Positions 25,704-35,233 of a stretch of DNA of 64,000 nt are shown piece by piece. The translations under genes were made by a program, and so were the position numbers. The notes below the pieces were generated by a model, which made no database searches, was not told where the DNA came from, and was given only the letters and a program-made list of their open reading frames with translations. Position 1 is the stretch's first letter. Every line of letters begins with the position of its first letter. Source of the stretch: Bacillota bacterium (GTDB lineage: Bacteria; Bacillota; UBA4882; UBA8346); assembly GCA_029776205.1 (NCBI GenBank), contig JAKOTQ010000061.1:1-64000 (forward strand), read 5' to 3'.

Positions 25704-26381
25704 TCATTTAAATACTGCCGAGCCAATACGAAGGAGGTTGGCTCCCTCTTCTACCGCAATCGGATAATCCTGGCTCATTCCCATCGACAAGTAACGCCAC
25801 TGGGAAAAATCGCCCGTCTCGGCAATGTCATCAAAAAGTTCCCGCAACCGCCTAAAAACCGGACGAGCCATTTCAGGTTCATCTGATAAAGGAGCCATGG
25901 TCATCAAACCGCACGGAATAAGCCTGGGATAAGCTTTTAAGTTCTCCATAAACCCTGGAAGTTCATCCGGAGATAATCCATGTTTGGTTGCTTCCCCCGA
26001 AATATTCAGCTGAATCAGGAATTTCACCTGTTTTTGAAGTTTATCGGCCTGCTTGGCCAATTCTGCCACTAGACCTAGCCGATCCACCGAATGAATTAAA
26101 TCAAAATGTTCTAAAGCAGCCTTCACTTTATTGGTTTGAAGGGTTCCAATCAAATGTTTAACCACATTTCCGGAAAGTAACGGAAATTTCCGGACCCCTT
26201 CCTGAACCCGGTTTTCAGCAATATGAGTTACCCCGGCGGCAATAGCTTCCTCGATCCGCGACACATCCACATATTTAGTCACGGCAATCAGAGTTATCTC
26301 AGCCGGATCCCGATTTACCCGAAAGGCACTCTCTCGGATCCTTTCCCGAATTTCAGCTAAATTTTGAACCACATTAGCCAT
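25704..26381 (-). CDS. YggS family pyridoxal-phosphate homeostasis protein
   Basis: A 225-residue single-domain PLP-binding TIM barrel of the YggS/YlmE/PROSC family, which buffers vitamin B6 but has no known catalytic reaction. Visible motifs are ITLIAVTKYVD with the PLP Lys, HIAENRVQEGVRKF, HLIGTLQTNKVK, FDLIHSVD, QLNISGEATKHG, CGLMTMAP and LSMGMSQDYPIAVEEGANLLRIGSAVF. It lies upstream of sepF as ylmE does in other Bacillota and starts six bases after the phoH-like stop. Confidence 0.94.
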   Translation of the reverse strand: MANVVQNLAEIRERIRESAFRVNRDPAEITLIAVTKYVDVSRIEEAIAAGVTHIAENRVQEGVRKFPLLSGNVVKHLIGTLQTNKVKAALEHFDLIHSVDRLGLVAELAKQADKLQKQVKFLIQLNISGEATKHGLSPDELPGFMENLKAYPRLIPCGLMTMAPLSDEPEMARPVFRRLRELFDDIAETGDFSQWRYLSMGMSQDYPIAVEEGANLLRIGSAVFK

Positions 26382-26386
26382 CTCAA

Positions 26387-27703
26387 TTACCCCAATAACT
26401 TCGAACCCAGCTCAGCCAGATCCGAACGTTCTCCTTTAACAAACGTAATATGCCCGGCGATTTTCTCGTTCTTAAACCGTTCCACTACAAAAGTCAATCC
26501 ATTACTGTTCGAATCCAAATACGGATGGTCAATCTGATATGGATCGCCGGTCAGGACGATTTTCGTCCCTTCCCCAACCCGGGTGATCACGGTTCGCACC
26601 TCATGAGGAGAAAGATTCTGGGCTTCGTCGATCAATAAAAACTGTCCCGGAATACTCCGGCCCCGAATATAGGTCAATGCCTCCAATTCCAGCAAATTCA
26701 TATCTTTCATACTGTTGACCAAATTATCAATTTTTTCGTTTTTCTCGTGATTGCTAAAGAGAAATTCCAGATTATCATAGATCGGTTGCATCCAAGGCCG
26801 CAACTTCTCATTGATATCCCCCGGCAAAAATCCCAAATCATGCCCCATCGGGATCACCGGGCGAGAAACGGAGAGTTTCCGATACTTGGATTCTTCCATC
26901 ACTTTCTGCAATCCGGCAGCCAGGGCCAATAAGGTTTTCCCGGTTCCGGCCCGGCCGATCAATGTCACCAGCCGGATATCATCATCCAACAGAAGATCCA
27001 GCGCAAATTTCTGCTCTTTATTCCTGGCCTTCAAGCCAAAGGGATCCATATTGCCATACCGCAGTGGAACCAGCTTACCCCCGGAAAGATGGCGGGTCAA
27101 CGCCGATTTGGAGGAACCATAACTGTCTTCGATAATCACCATTTGATTGGGATAAAGATCCGGCTCAGTCAGAACAACAGACCCCGTGCTATAAAAGGTA
27201 TCAATAAGTTCGGGAGCTACTTTAACAGTACGAAAACCGGTATAAACTTCTTCAATATCGATCTTATCGGTTTCGTAATCTTCCGCCTGAATGCCCAAGG
27301 CATCCGCCTTGATTCGCATATTGATGTCTTTGGTAATTAAAATCACCGGCTTATCGGTGCTTTCTTTCAACGCAAGAGCTACCGCAATGATCCGGTTATC
27401 GATTTTATTCCGGTCCAACGTCGCCGGAAGTCGGTCAATCTCTTGATGATTAAGTTCAACTCGGAGAATACCCCGGTTTTCCCCCAAGGAAACCCCTTGA
27501 TCCAGATGGCCGGTTGTCCGGAGTTTATCAAGGAACGAAGATACCCACCTGGCATTTCGTCCCACTTCATCTTGGCGTTTCTTATGGCCATCGATTTCTT
27601 CCACCACTGCAATGGGGATGATAATATCATTATCCTGAAAGGCGGTCAATGCCTTTGGATCGTGCACCAACACACTGGTATCCAATACAAATGTTTTTTT
27701 CAA
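26387..27703 (-). CDS. PhoH-like ATPase with N-terminal PIN domain
   Basis: A 438-residue protein of the PIN-PhoH (YlaK-like) family. Residues 1-150 form a PIN nuclease domain (FVLDTSVLVHDP, VVEEIDGHKK, DNRIIAVAL, VILITKDINMRIKA). The C-terminal half is the PhoH P-loop ATPase (IGRAGTGKTLLALAAG, LLIDEAQNLSPHEV, IVLTGDPYQID). The combination predicts ATP-driven RNA unwinding and cleavage. It starts at TTG (27703) with AGGAGG eight bases upstream; no better ATG exists. It is tightly packed between the HlyD-like gene and yggS. Confidence 0.93.
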   Translation of the reverse strand: MKKTFVLDTSVLVHDPKALTAFQDNDIIIPIAVVEEIDGHKKRQDEVGRNARWVSSFLDKLRTTGHLDQGVSLGENRGILRVELNHQEIDRLPATLDRNKIDNRIIAVALALKESTDKPVILITKDINMRIKADALGIQAEDYETDKIDIEEVYTGFRTVKVAPELIDTFYSTGSVVLTEPDLYPNQMVIIEDSYGSSKSALTRHLSGGKLVPLRYGNMDPFGLKARNKEQKFALDLLLDDDIRLVTLIGRAGTGKTLLALAAGLQKVMEESKYRKLSVSRPVIPMGHDLGFLPGDINEKLRPWMQPIYDNLEFLFSNHEKNEKIDNLVNSMKDMNLLELEALTYIRGRSIPGQFLLIDEAQNLSPHEVRTVITRVGEGTKIVLTGDPYQIDHPYLDSNSNGLTFVVERFKNEKIAGHITFVKGERSDLAELGSKLLG

Positions 27704-27714
27704 AGGCGGGCCTC

Positions 27715-28842
27715 CTATCGTGATAAAATGGCAGTGCCAAACTCCAATCCGGTAACGATTGCCCTGTTACCATCTGTTTCTACGACCCGTATCTCCTGTT
27801 CCTTAAATTCATCTCCTTTCACAATACGTACCCAGGTTTTATCCTTTTTGCGAAAGATCGCCTGAACCGGAATGGAACTTCCCTTGACACGGCGATAAAC
27901 CATAAATAACTTCTGACGCCTATCCGGCATAAACCGTATTTCCGGATGATTATTATAAAATCCTACCATCATTTTATCATTCGTCAAGGAAATTATATCA
28001 ATGATTTTAATATTTCTCCAGCCATTTGTTGTTTTAACTTCCCATTCATCGCCTAAACAGGGCGTCCCGACCACCCGCGGGTCAACCTTGGCCACCAGCA
28101 CCTCGGTGAAAGGTTCAACCAGTTTACCAACGGGTTCACCCTTGGATATCTGGGAAGGAGGAGTTTTTAAAGGGAATTTCTTTTTGAAGATATCCGCAGG
28201 CAACTGCCGGATGCTCTCCGGATTAAGCTGTTCTTCCAAACCATCGTACTCTCTATAAAATATCCCAGCTGACGTCGAAGAAATGATCACGATTCCACCA
28301 GTCATATAATCCAGTTTAACCAGAGCTTTATTGGCTTCATCCCGACAATTACGAATACTCTGAACTATTCGTTGCCGTTCTTTTTCAAGTAACGCTAAAT
28401 CAGCGCGGGCTGCCCCTTTATTGGACATAGCCTGGCGACGGAAAATTTCAGAGTTTAACCGTTGCAGCTCCAGTTCCAAGCCATCGTTTTCACTTTGATA
28501 CAAAGCCACTTTTTTAGCCAACCGCAATGCATCTTCAGGAAGATCTTCGGTGGGTTCCTGACTGATCCAACCGACCACTTCACCGCAGGGAATCTTGGTC
28601 CCTGAAGGAATCCGAATCGTTAAATAACCGTCCGCCGGAGCCTGGAGTAGCGTCTCATTTCGAAGATAAACCGCTTCCACCCAGCAGCCTTTTGTGATCG
28701 TTCCGGTTTCAACAATAACGGTTCTTTGTGGGAAATTCGCTACAACCAGCCATCCTAATTCCAACATCAACAGAAAAAAGAAAATTAAAACCAAAATTCG
28801 CAACCACTTGCCCAGACGGCGCGAACGTTTATGTCGAAACAA
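27715..28842 (-). CDS. HlyD-like membrane protein of the division cluster
   Basis: A membrane-anchored protein of about 375 residues: basic N-terminus, one transmembrane helix (LRILVLIFFFLLMLELGW), then a periplasmic adaptor-like part with a lipoyl-type half (YLRNETLLQAPADGYLTIRI and SGTKIPCGEVVGWI), a coiled coil and a beta-barrel segment. Homologs annotated as HlyD family lie beside sepF/divIVA in other anaerobic Bacillota; their role is unknown and no transporter accompanies them. TTG 28842 is chosen because GGAGG lies eight bases before it. An ATG at 28866 has none. It overlaps pgeF by 14 bases. Confidence 0.78.
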   Translation of the reverse strand: MFRHKRSRRLGKWLRILVLIFFFLLMLELGWLVVANFPQRTVIVETGTITKGCWVEAVYLRNETLLQAPADGYLTIRIPSGTKIPCGEVVGWISQEPTEDLPEDALRLAKKVALYQSENDGLELELQRLNSEIFRRQAMSNKGAARADLALLEKERQRIVQSIRNCRDEANKALVKLDYMTGGIVIISSTSAGIFYREYDGLEEQLNPESIRQLPADIFKKKFPLKTPPSQISKGEPVGKLVEPFTEVLVAKVDPRVVGTPCLGDEWEVKTTNGWRNIKIIDIISLTNDKMMVGFYNNHPEIRFMPDRRQKLFMVYRRVKGSSIPVQAIFRKKDKTWVRIVKGDEFKEQEIRVVETDGNRAIVTGLEFGTAILSR

Positions 28843-29635
28843 CGTGACAACCTCCACGTAAGGCAATGACCCCCATCATTCGTCCGGTTGTTTTAGTCGC
28901 CCGGTAGGAAAAAAACGGTTCCGAATGACAGATTGTGCAAATATTGGACTGCACAATGGCACTTTGGGGAACACCCGCCTGTTGTAATATCATCGTATTC
29001 ACTGCGGCCAAATCCACAAAGGTGCCGTTGTCCTCCCGCCGAACGGCATCAGGATATTTTTCATTAAATATATCGGCTAATTCGTCACCAACCTGAAAGC
29101 ATTTTCCACAAATGGCCGGACCCAAACCAATTCGGCAGTCGGCTGGATTAGTGCCAAAGGCTTCCACCATTGCTTCTAATGTTATCCGGGAAATTTCATG
29201 AAGTGTACCTCTCCAGCCGGCATGAGCGATCCCAATGGCCGGCGTCCGCGGATCATAGAAAAAGATGGGCATACAGTCAGCCATAAATACAGCCAACGCC
29301 AATCCGGGTTCCCGAGTAATCAACCCATCCGTTTCCGGAATTAAATCGGCCACGTCCATGACTGATTTACCGGGATAGCTCCCATCCACTAAAGCCACTC
29401 TCGTGCCATGGACCTGATACCCGGCAATCAACGGATAATCTTCCAACCCCAAACAACGCAAAAAGCGGCGATGATTTGCCATCACACGCTCAAGGCTTTC
29501 TCCCGTATGTAAGGCCATATTCCCCGCTTTTTGATTGGAAAACCCCTGAATGACAGAGGAATCATTTAATTCGGAACACTGGACATAACCCAGCTCACCA
29601 CAACAACAACTAAACCAACGATTCAACGGATCCAC
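28829..29635 (-). CDS. pgeF: Peptidoglycan editing factor PgeF (YfiH / laccase-domain family)
   Basis: A 268-residue protein of the multicopper-polyphenol-oxidase-like (DUF152) family that removes wrongly incorporated amino acids from peptidoglycan precursors and has purine nucleoside activity in some members. Family motifs are MALHTGESLERV, YQVHGTRVA, TDGLITREPG, VFMADCMPIFFYDP, GIAHAGWRGTLH, IGLGPAICGKCFQVG, CTICHSEPFFSYR and TGRMMGVIAL, including the zinc-binding His/Cys set. Start is unsure: GTG 29635 directly follows AAGGG, while the TTG at 29626 would have better spacing. Confidence 0.92.
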   Translation of the reverse strand: MDPLNRWFSCCCGELGYVQCSELNDSSVIQGFSNQKAGNMALHTGESLERVMANHRRFLRCLGLEDYPLIAGYQVHGTRVALVDGSYPGKSVMDVADLIPETDGLITREPGLALAVFMADCMPIFFYDPRTPAIGIAHAGWRGTLHEISRITLEAMVEAFGTNPADCRIGLGPAICGKCFQVGDELADIFNEKYPDAVRREDNGTFVDLAAVNTMILQQAGVPQSAIVQSNICTICHSEPFFSYRATKTTGRMMGVIALRGGCHVVST

Positions 29636-29638
29636 CCC

Positions 29639-30148
29639 TTAAGGCAGCCATTCGACAACTGCTCCCGACTCCAGACTCTGAGCCACTTTAATCAAGCGCT
29701 GATTGGATGAACCTCGAAATGGATGTGTCGTTGTCCGCAGACTTTGGATAAAGGGCCCATCCACCAAGACATCCGTATAGGATAACAACTCCCGGTACCC
29801 CGGCCGATCAATATGGTTCAACAATTGATCCCACTGATAGCCTGTATACACCCAAATATTCAAGTCATATTTCTTAAAATACGCCGCAAACTCCGCCAAG
29901 GCCGGCGCCTGTAAGAACGGTTCTCCACCGCTGAAAGTGATTCCGCTGATTAACGGATTTAAGGGGATTCGTTTCAGTAACGTTTCCCCGTCCACGACTT
30001 CCCCTCCGTGAAGATCCCAGGTCTCCGGATTATGGCACCCGGGGCAGGCATGCTCACAACCTTGACAAAATATCGTATGCCGTAATCCCGGGCCGTCCAC
30101 GATGCTTTCCCGAACCACACCGGCAATCCGCAATTGAATCGTCTTCAT
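29639..30148 (-). CDS. nrdG: Anaerobic ribonucleotide reductase activating protein
   Basis: A 169-residue radical-SAM enzyme that installs the glycyl radical on NrdD. The 4Fe-4S motif is CEHACPGC, preceded by GPGLRHTIFCQG and followed by NPETWDLHGG. The SAM-binding GITFSGGEPFLQ and the later VYTGYQWDQL and DVLVDGPFI segments are present. It follows nrdD by nine bases, with AGAGGG before ATG. nrdR, nrdD and nrdG form one anaerobic dNTP operon. Confidence 0.95.
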   Translation of the reverse strand: MKTIQLRIAGVVRESIVDGPGLRHTIFCQGCEHACPGCHNPETWDLHGGEVVDGETLLKRIPLNPLISGITFSGGEPFLQAPALAEFAAYFKKYDLNIWVYTGYQWDQLLNHIDRPGYRELLSYTDVLVDGPFIQSLRTTTHPFRGSSNQRLIKVAQSLESGAVVEWLP

Positions 30149-30157
30149 AAAACCCTC

Positions 30158-32254
30158 TTAAATCTGGTGTTTTGCCCGGCGGTACAATTCCGCCCGCTTG
30201 GCATCATTAAACCGGTCGATAGTCGACAAATATCCGGTAATCCGGCGAATTCTGCGGATTTGCGTGGAACCGCAGGAAGGACATTCATCTTCGATAATCC
30301 CTCGATGGAAACAGCTGGTACATTCATCGATGGGGAAATTAATCCCGACATACCCCATATTGCAATGACCCATATGCCGTAAGAGTTTTTCATAAGCCTC
30401 CAGATTGTTCACAGGCGGGGCTTCCATCTCCACATAACTGATATGACCAGCATTGGTGAACTCATGATAGGGCCCTTCAATGCGTACCTTGTCGAAGGAA
30501 GAAATCTCATAATCCACCGGCACATGGAAACTATTGGTATAAAATTCCCGATCCGTTACTCCGGGAATCACGCCAAAATCTCTCCGGTCAAGTTTGACAA
30601 AACGTCCGGATAAGCCTTCAGCAGGTGTCGCCAGTAAGGTATAGTTGAGATCGTATTCTTCGGCAAAGGCATCGGTTAACTTCCGCATGGTGCTGACGAT
30701 CTCCAACCCTAACCGTTGCACCATCGGATCTTCTCCATGATGCTTCCCGGTCAGTCGAATTAAGGTTTCCGCCAACCCGATGAAACCAATGGAAAGGGTT
30801 CCGTGTTTAAGCACTGGAGCAATCGGATCATTGGGCCCCAGTTTTTCCGAATCAAGATAGAGGCCTTGTCCCATTAAAAATGGCATATCCCGCACTTTCA
30901 ATTTGGATTGAACCTGATAACGATGATAAAGCTGCCGCGCTGCCAACGTCATCACCGACTCCAGTTCCCGGAAGAAAGCCTCTAACTCACCGCCGGACTT
31001 AATGGCCAGCCGAGGCAGGTTAATCGTTGTAAAGGATAAGTTCCCCCGGCCGGTACTGACAGAAGCCCCATGCCGGTTAGCCAACACCCGGGTACGGCAG
31101 CCCATATATGATGCTTCATCCCCAAAGGGACGGTTAAAAGACGAATCCATAAAAGCGAACGTAGGATTGAGCCGTTGGGCCGACACCCGCATCGCCAACT
31201 GGAAGAGATCATAGTTGGGATCACCGGGATCAAAGTTCACACCATGCTTCAACCGGAAGATAATATTGGGGAAAATCGGAGTCTCCCCATGGCCCAATCC
31301 TTTTTCATAAGCTAACAGCAAAGATCGGGTAACCAACCGTCCTTCCGGCGTGGTATCGCAACCCAAGTTGATGCTGCTGAAAGGCACCTGAGCTCCAGCC
31401 CGGCTATGCATGGAGTTTAAGTTATAAATCAATGCCTCCATAGCTTGATAAACTTCATCTTCCGATGCGCCAGCCACAAACTTGGCCATATCCCGATCAA
31501 AGAAAGCGAAAGACTGTCCGCCGTGCATATCATTTTGCGAGCTTTGCAAAATGATCGCAGCCAAAGCCGTCGCCGAACTCGGACGCTTCGGGGGCCGAAT
31601 AAAGCCATGGCCGTTATTGAATCCGTTTTCTAAAAGCCGGGCCAGAGGAATTTGAACGCAAGTCAACGTTTTCCCGTAAAAATCCAAGTCATGAATATGA
31701 TAATCCCCTTCAATATGCGCCCGGGCCATCTCTTCCGGGATTAACCGGTTCAGATAATATTGTTTACTGGCAGCTGACGCAATTTGCAACATCTTGGCAG
31801 ACGGGGAATTGCTGATATTCGCATTTTCCCGGCTGGTTTCCACCAGGATATCTTGTACGATATCCATCAGTTCTGAACGGGCTTCCCGCATCCGGGTACG
31901 GCGATCCCGATACAATATGTAAGCTTTCGCAGTCTTCGCATGGCCCGTTTCGATTAATATTTTTTCGACCGCATCTTGTACATCTTCCACGGTCGGAACG
32001 ATCATTCCCAGTTTCTTCGTTAAATATTGAACTACGACTTCGGCGAGTTCTTCGGCTAACTGCCGATCCTCACCGCCAATAGCCTTCGCTGCTTTAAAAA
32101 TAGCAGCCGCAATCTTCGACGAATCAAACTCAACGACCCGGCCATCCCTCTTTCGAATGGAATGAAAAGTCTTTTCCGGACTCCGTTTCATAAATTGCAC
32201 AACATTCGGAGCTTCTTCAAAATCCATTTTTAACTCCATTGAATTCTTTGCCAT
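30158..32254 (-). CDS. nrdD: Anaerobic ribonucleoside-triphosphate reductase (class III)
   Basis: A 698-residue oxygen-sensitive enzyme reducing ribonucleoside triphosphates to deoxynucleotides. It has an N-terminal ATP-cone (IRKRDGRVVEFDSSKIAAAI, VEDVQDAVEKIL), the barrel domain, a C-terminal zinc site (CTSCFHRG, CPSC) and the glycyl-radical region RRITGYLSTIDRFNDAK, where the Gly in RITGY carries the radical. Its start shares one base with the nrdR stop (TGATG). No class I or II reductase is in the window, so the gene argues for a strict or facultative anaerobe. Confidence 0.96.
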   Translation of the reverse strand: MAKNSMELKMDFEEAPNVVQFMKRSPEKTFHSIRKRDGRVVEFDSSKIAAAIFKAAKAIGGEDRQLAEELAEVVVQYLTKKLGMIVPTVEDVQDAVEKILIETGHAKTAKAYILYRDRRTRMREARSELMDIVQDILVETSRENANISNSPSAKMLQIASAASKQYYLNRLIPEEMARAHIEGDYHIHDLDFYGKTLTCVQIPLARLLENGFNNGHGFIRPPKRPSSATALAAIILQSSQNDMHGGQSFAFFDRDMAKFVAGASEDEVYQAMEALIYNLNSMHSRAGAQVPFSSINLGCDTTPEGRLVTRSLLLAYEKGLGHGETPIFPNIIFRLKHGVNFDPGDPNYDLFQLAMRVSAQRLNPTFAFMDSSFNRPFGDEASYMGCRTRVLANRHGASVSTGRGNLSFTTINLPRLAIKSGGELEAFFRELESVMTLAARQLYHRYQVQSKLKVRDMPFLMGQGLYLDSEKLGPNDPIAPVLKHGTLSIGFIGLAETLIRLTGKHHGEDPMVQRLGLEIVSTMRKLTDAFAEEYDLNYTLLATPAEGLSGRFVKLDRRDFGVIPGVTDREFYTNSFHVPVDYEISSFDKVRIEGPYHEFTNAGHISYVEMEAPPVNNLEAYEKLLRHMGHCNMGYVGINFPIDECTSCFHRGIIEDECPSCGSTQIRRIRRITGYLSTIDRFNDAKRAELYRRAKHQI

Positions 32255-32733
32255 CAGCTTTTCTCCTCCGGTTTTTCGTTTCGTTTATCCAAAAACTCTT
32301 GCAATTCCCGCATCAACGTTTCCACATCCTTAAACTCGCGATGTACCGAAGCAAACCGAACATAAGCAACGCCATCCAACTTTTTCAGTTCGGCCATAAT
32401 CAGCTCACCGATATCCGTGGAACGCACTTCCGGCTCCATCCGGTTTCGTAATTCCCGTTCGACTGTATCAATCAAACGTTCAATGGTGATAATCGAAACC
32501 GGCCGCTTTTCGCAGGCTTTGAGCAATCCATTGCGAATCTTCTGTCGGTCAAAGGTCTCCCGGCGATCATCTTTTTTAATCACAATTAACGGCGTTTCCT
32601 CAATCCGTTCGTAGGTCGTAAAACGCCGTTGACATTCTAAACATTCCCGCCGCCTGCGAATGGCATTATTTTCATCCGATGCTCGGGAATCAATGACTTT
32701 GCTGTCGGATCGGCCACAATAAGGACAAAGCAT
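32254..32733 (-). CDS. nrdR: Transcriptional repressor NrdR
   Basis: A 159-residue nucleotide-sensing repressor of ribonucleotide reductase genes. The N-terminal zinc ribbon CPYCGRSDSKVIDSR and CLECQRRFTTYER binds DNA. The following ATP-cone (VIKKDDRRETFDRQKIRNGL) senses ATP/dATP. GGAGG lies eight bases before ATG. It is the first gene of nrdR-nrdD-nrdG and is expected to repress its own operon through the two sites just upstream. Confidence 0.96.
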   Translation of the reverse strand: MLCPYCGRSDSKVIDSRASDENNAIRRRRECLECQRRFTTYERIEETPLIVIKKDDRRETFDRQKIRNGLLKACEKRPVSIITIERLIDTVERELRNRMEPEVRSTDIGELIMAELKKLDGVAYVRFASVHREFKDVETLMRELQEFLDKRNEKPEEKS

Positions 32734-32772
32734 CCTTCAGCCTCCTTAATACCACATCTTGTATCAATTAAT

Positions 32773-32801
32773 ATTATATAACCCAATATATGGCGTGTCC
32801 A
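32773..32801 (-). promoter_or_regulatory. Sigma-A promoter of the nrdRDG operon
   Basis: TGGACA (32801-32796) and TATAAT (32778-32773) are exactly 17 bases apart on the minus strand. The -10 is perfect and the -35 differs at one base. Transcription would begin about 33 bases before the nrdR start codon. An NrdR-like box occupies the spacer. Confidence 0.75.
32781..32796. promoter_or_regulatory. NrdR box-like operator, proximal
   Basis: ACCCAATATATGGCGT matches 13 of 16 positions of the NrdR box ACACWATATATWGTGT. It sits between the -35 and -10 of the nrdR promoter, where bound repressor would block RNA polymerase. Confidence 0.65.
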
Positions 32802-32810
32802 GTTTTTTCT

Positions 32811-32826
32811 TCCCTAAATATGGCTG
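32811..32826. promoter_or_regulatory. NrdR box-like operator, distal
   Basis: TCCCTAAATATGGCTG matches 10 of 16 consensus positions and shares the core CCCWAWATATGGC with the proximal site. Its centre is 30 bases from that of the first box, about three helical turns, the spacing typical of paired NrdR sites. The remaining roughly 230 bases to the ygiQ terminator show nothing I can name. Confidence 0.5.
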
Positions 32827-33061
32827 AAAGTTTCGATTTACACCCTTTTTTACCGGGATACCTCGGAAATTGCAAAAAATCATCTTGTTGCATTATAAGT
32901 AATAATTGCGCAAAACTCAACCTCTGAGATGCCGATAATATGATACTTTTTGCCGGAATATACTTCCAGCATTGTTAGTCGGATAGACACAGCCATTTTT
33001 TTGAGAAATATCCTGGAATCATCGTTCAAATTACCGTTCATAAAACCTATAAGTTTGTCCC

Positions 33062-33098
33062 CAAAAAATCAGAGCCCAACAATAAACGTTAGGCTCTT
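33062..33098 (-). terminator. Intrinsic terminator of ygiQ
   Basis: AGAGCC plus a four-pair extension (TAAC/GTTG) and GGCTCT form a ten-pair stem followed by GATTTTTT on the minus strand. Confidence 0.75.
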
Positions 33099-33129
33099 CC
33101 GGACACTCCCAAATACCCTGTTACTTTAA

Positions 33130-35094
33130 TTAACCTCTGCGTTTAGACGCTGCACCCCGGGTAACAGTACGACCCTTGGGTTCCCGTTGAGTTCCCCCAA
33201 AACTGGGTTTTTCCTTCGACCTATTCCCGGCCTTTTTCCCGGGTTTAACCCCGGCTTTTGCTCCTTTATCTCCTTTCGGCCTGCCTGGCGGCCGGATCAG
33301 GCACTTAGGCCCATAGCCGATCAGGTCTTCCCGCCCCGCCAGAGTAAGGGCTTCATAGACCAATTTATAGTTAGACGGTTTCCGATATTGCAAGAGTGCC
33401 CGCTGCATCGCCTTTTCCTTCGGCGATTTGGGCACATACACCTTTTCCATGGTCCGCGGATCCAATCCAGTATAAAACATACACGTGGAAAGGCTCCCCG
33501 GCGTCGGATAAAAGTCCTGAACCTGCTCCGGCGTATACCTGATATCTCTCAAGTATTCCGCCAGTTCAATGGCTGCCGCCAAATCACTGCCAGGATGGCT
33601 CGACAACAAATACGGCACCAAATATTGCTCTTTTCCCAGTTTCCGGTTGATCTCATAAAACTTTTTGACGAACCGGTCATAAACAGCCCGGCCGGGTTTA
33701 CCCATCCGGCTTAACACCCGGTCGACCACATGTTCCGGCGCCACTTTCAACTGGCCGCTGACATGATGTTCGCAAAGTTCCTCGAAAAAGGTATCATCTT
33801 TATCGAGCATTAGATAATCATAACGAATTCCGGACCGGATAAAAACCTTTTTCACTTCGGGCAATTCCCGCAATTTCCGAAGCAGTTGCAAATATTCGCT
33901 GTGATCAACGACCAGATGCCGGCAACCGCCTTTATCCATACACTGTTTACCTTTACAAGTTCCCTGTTTGGCTTGCACCCTACAGGCCGGATTGCGGAAA
34001 TTAGCCGTAGGCCCTCCCACGTCATGAATATATCCTTTAAAATTATCCATCCATACCAATTTCTTTGCTTCGGCAAGGATCGACGCTTGGCTCCGCTTTT
34101 GAATGATCCGGCCCTGATGGAAGGTGAGTGCACAAAAAGAGCATCCCCCAAAACATCCCCGGTGGCTGGTAATACTGAATCCCACTTCTTGAATGGCCGG
34201 GACACCGCCCTCAGCCTCGTAAACCGGATGATAGGTCCTTTGATAAGGCAAAGCATAAACCCGGTCCATCTCCTCCACGGTGAGCGGCAGAGCCGGAGGG
34301 TTTTGTACCAGATACCGGTTCCCGTGGGGTTGAACCAAAATGTTGCCCCGGATGGGATCCTGCTCATCATATTGGATTTTAAAAGCCTCCGCATAGCGCA
34401 CTTTATCCGATTTTACCTCTTCAAAAGAAGGCACCATCACCGTTTTGACACTTTTCTCAAGGCCCGTCAGATCATCTGTCAGATAACAAGTGCCCCGGAC
34501 ATCCCGGATCTCTTGGATCCTTTCACCTTTGGCCAAGCGGGCGGCAACTTCCAGTATCGGCTTTTCGCCCATGCCATAGATCAACAGATCCGCCTTGGAA
34601 TCCACCAAAATCGAGCGGCGTACCGAATCGCTCCAATAATCGTAATGGGCAAACCGCCGCAGACTGGCTTCGGTTCCGCCCAAAATCACTGGAATATCCT
34701 TAAAGGCCTCCCGAACCCGGTTGGTATACACGATAACCGCCCGGTCCGGGCGCATTCCCGCTTTTCCGCCGGGAGCATATACATCTTCGCTCCGCGGCTT
34801 CTTGCTGGCAGTATAGTGATTCACCATACTGTCGATAACGCCGGAGGAGATCAACACGGCATATTTAGGCCGCCCCATCACCTCAAAATCGCGGGTACTC
34901 CGCCAATCCGGCAACGCAATGATACCCACCCGGTAGCCTTCGCTCTCCAACAACCGGGAGATAATGGCAGTCCCGAAACTGGGATGATCCACATAAGCAT
35001 CTCCGCTAATCAATAAAAAATCCAGCTGGTCCCATCCCCGCTCTGCCATATCAGCCCGGGAAATGGGTAAGAATTGATTACGATGTTTCATCAT
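33130..35094 (-). CDS. YgiQ family radical-SAM protein
   Basis: A 654-residue member of the UPF0313/YgiQ family, function unknown. A cobalamin-binding-like N-terminal domain ([33 protein letters not shown]) precedes the radical-SAM core with CFGGCSFC (CxxxCxxC). Further cysteines in [15 protein letters not shown] and the conserved [17 protein letters not shown] follow. The C-terminal 50 residues are a Lys/Arg/Gly-rich disordered tail that could bind nucleic acid. Monocistronic with its own terminator. Confidence 0.92.
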   Translation of the reverse strand: MMKHRNQFLPISRADMAERGWDQLDFLLISGDAYVDHPSFGTAIISRLLESEGYRVGIIALPDWRSTRDFEVMGRPKYAVLISSGVIDSMVNHYTASKKPRSEDVYAPGGKAGMRPDRAVIVYTNRVREAFKDIPVILGGTEASLRRFAHYDYWSDSVRRSILVDSKADLLIYGMGEKPILEVAARLAKGERIQEIRDVRGTCYLTDDLTGLEKSVKTVMVPSFEEVKSDKVRYAEAFKIQYDEQDPIRGNILVQPHGNRYLVQNPPALPLTVEEMDRVYALPYQRTYHPVYEAEGGVPAIQEVGFSITSHRGCFGGCSFCALTFHQGRIIQKRSQASILAEAKKLVWMDNFKGYIHDVGGPTANFRNPACRVQAKQGTCKGKQCMDKGGCRHLVVDHSEYLQLLRKLRELPEVKKVFIRSGIRYDYLMLDKDDTFFEELCEHHVSGQLKVAPEHVVDRVLSRMGKPGRAVYDRFVKKFYEINRKLGKEQYLVPYLLSSHPGSDLAAAIELAEYLRDIRYTPEQVQDFYPTPGSLSTCMFYTGLDPRTMEKVYVPKSPKEKAMQRALLQYRKPSNYKLVYEALTLAGREDLIGYGPKCLIRPPGRPKGDKGAKAGVKPGKKAGNRSKEKPSFGGTQREPKGRTVTRGAASKRRG

Positions 35095-35181
35095 AGGGCT
35101 ATTTTACCCTGACCGTGCTGAAGATACAAGTAATTTTCATTTTACAGTTTGATGTGGAAAGTTGACAGTTGCAAAAGATAA

Positions 35182-35221
35182 AACAACAAAAAAGCAGCCC
35201 GTAGGCTGCTTTTTTGTTGTT
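35182..35221 (-). terminator. Intrinsic terminator of the porin gene
   Basis: AAGCAGCC/GGCTGCTT with a four-base loop, flanked by A and T runs that extend the stem, just past the stop at 35234. Confidence 0.9.
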
Positions 35222-35233
35222 GATTAGGGTTAT

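Noticed and set aside
33886-35016. Long plus-strand open frame of 376 codons opposite ygiQ
   Set aside because: It lies entirely antisense to a clear radical-SAM gene, has no ribosome site, and its translation has no family features. Such shadows arise from codon bias.
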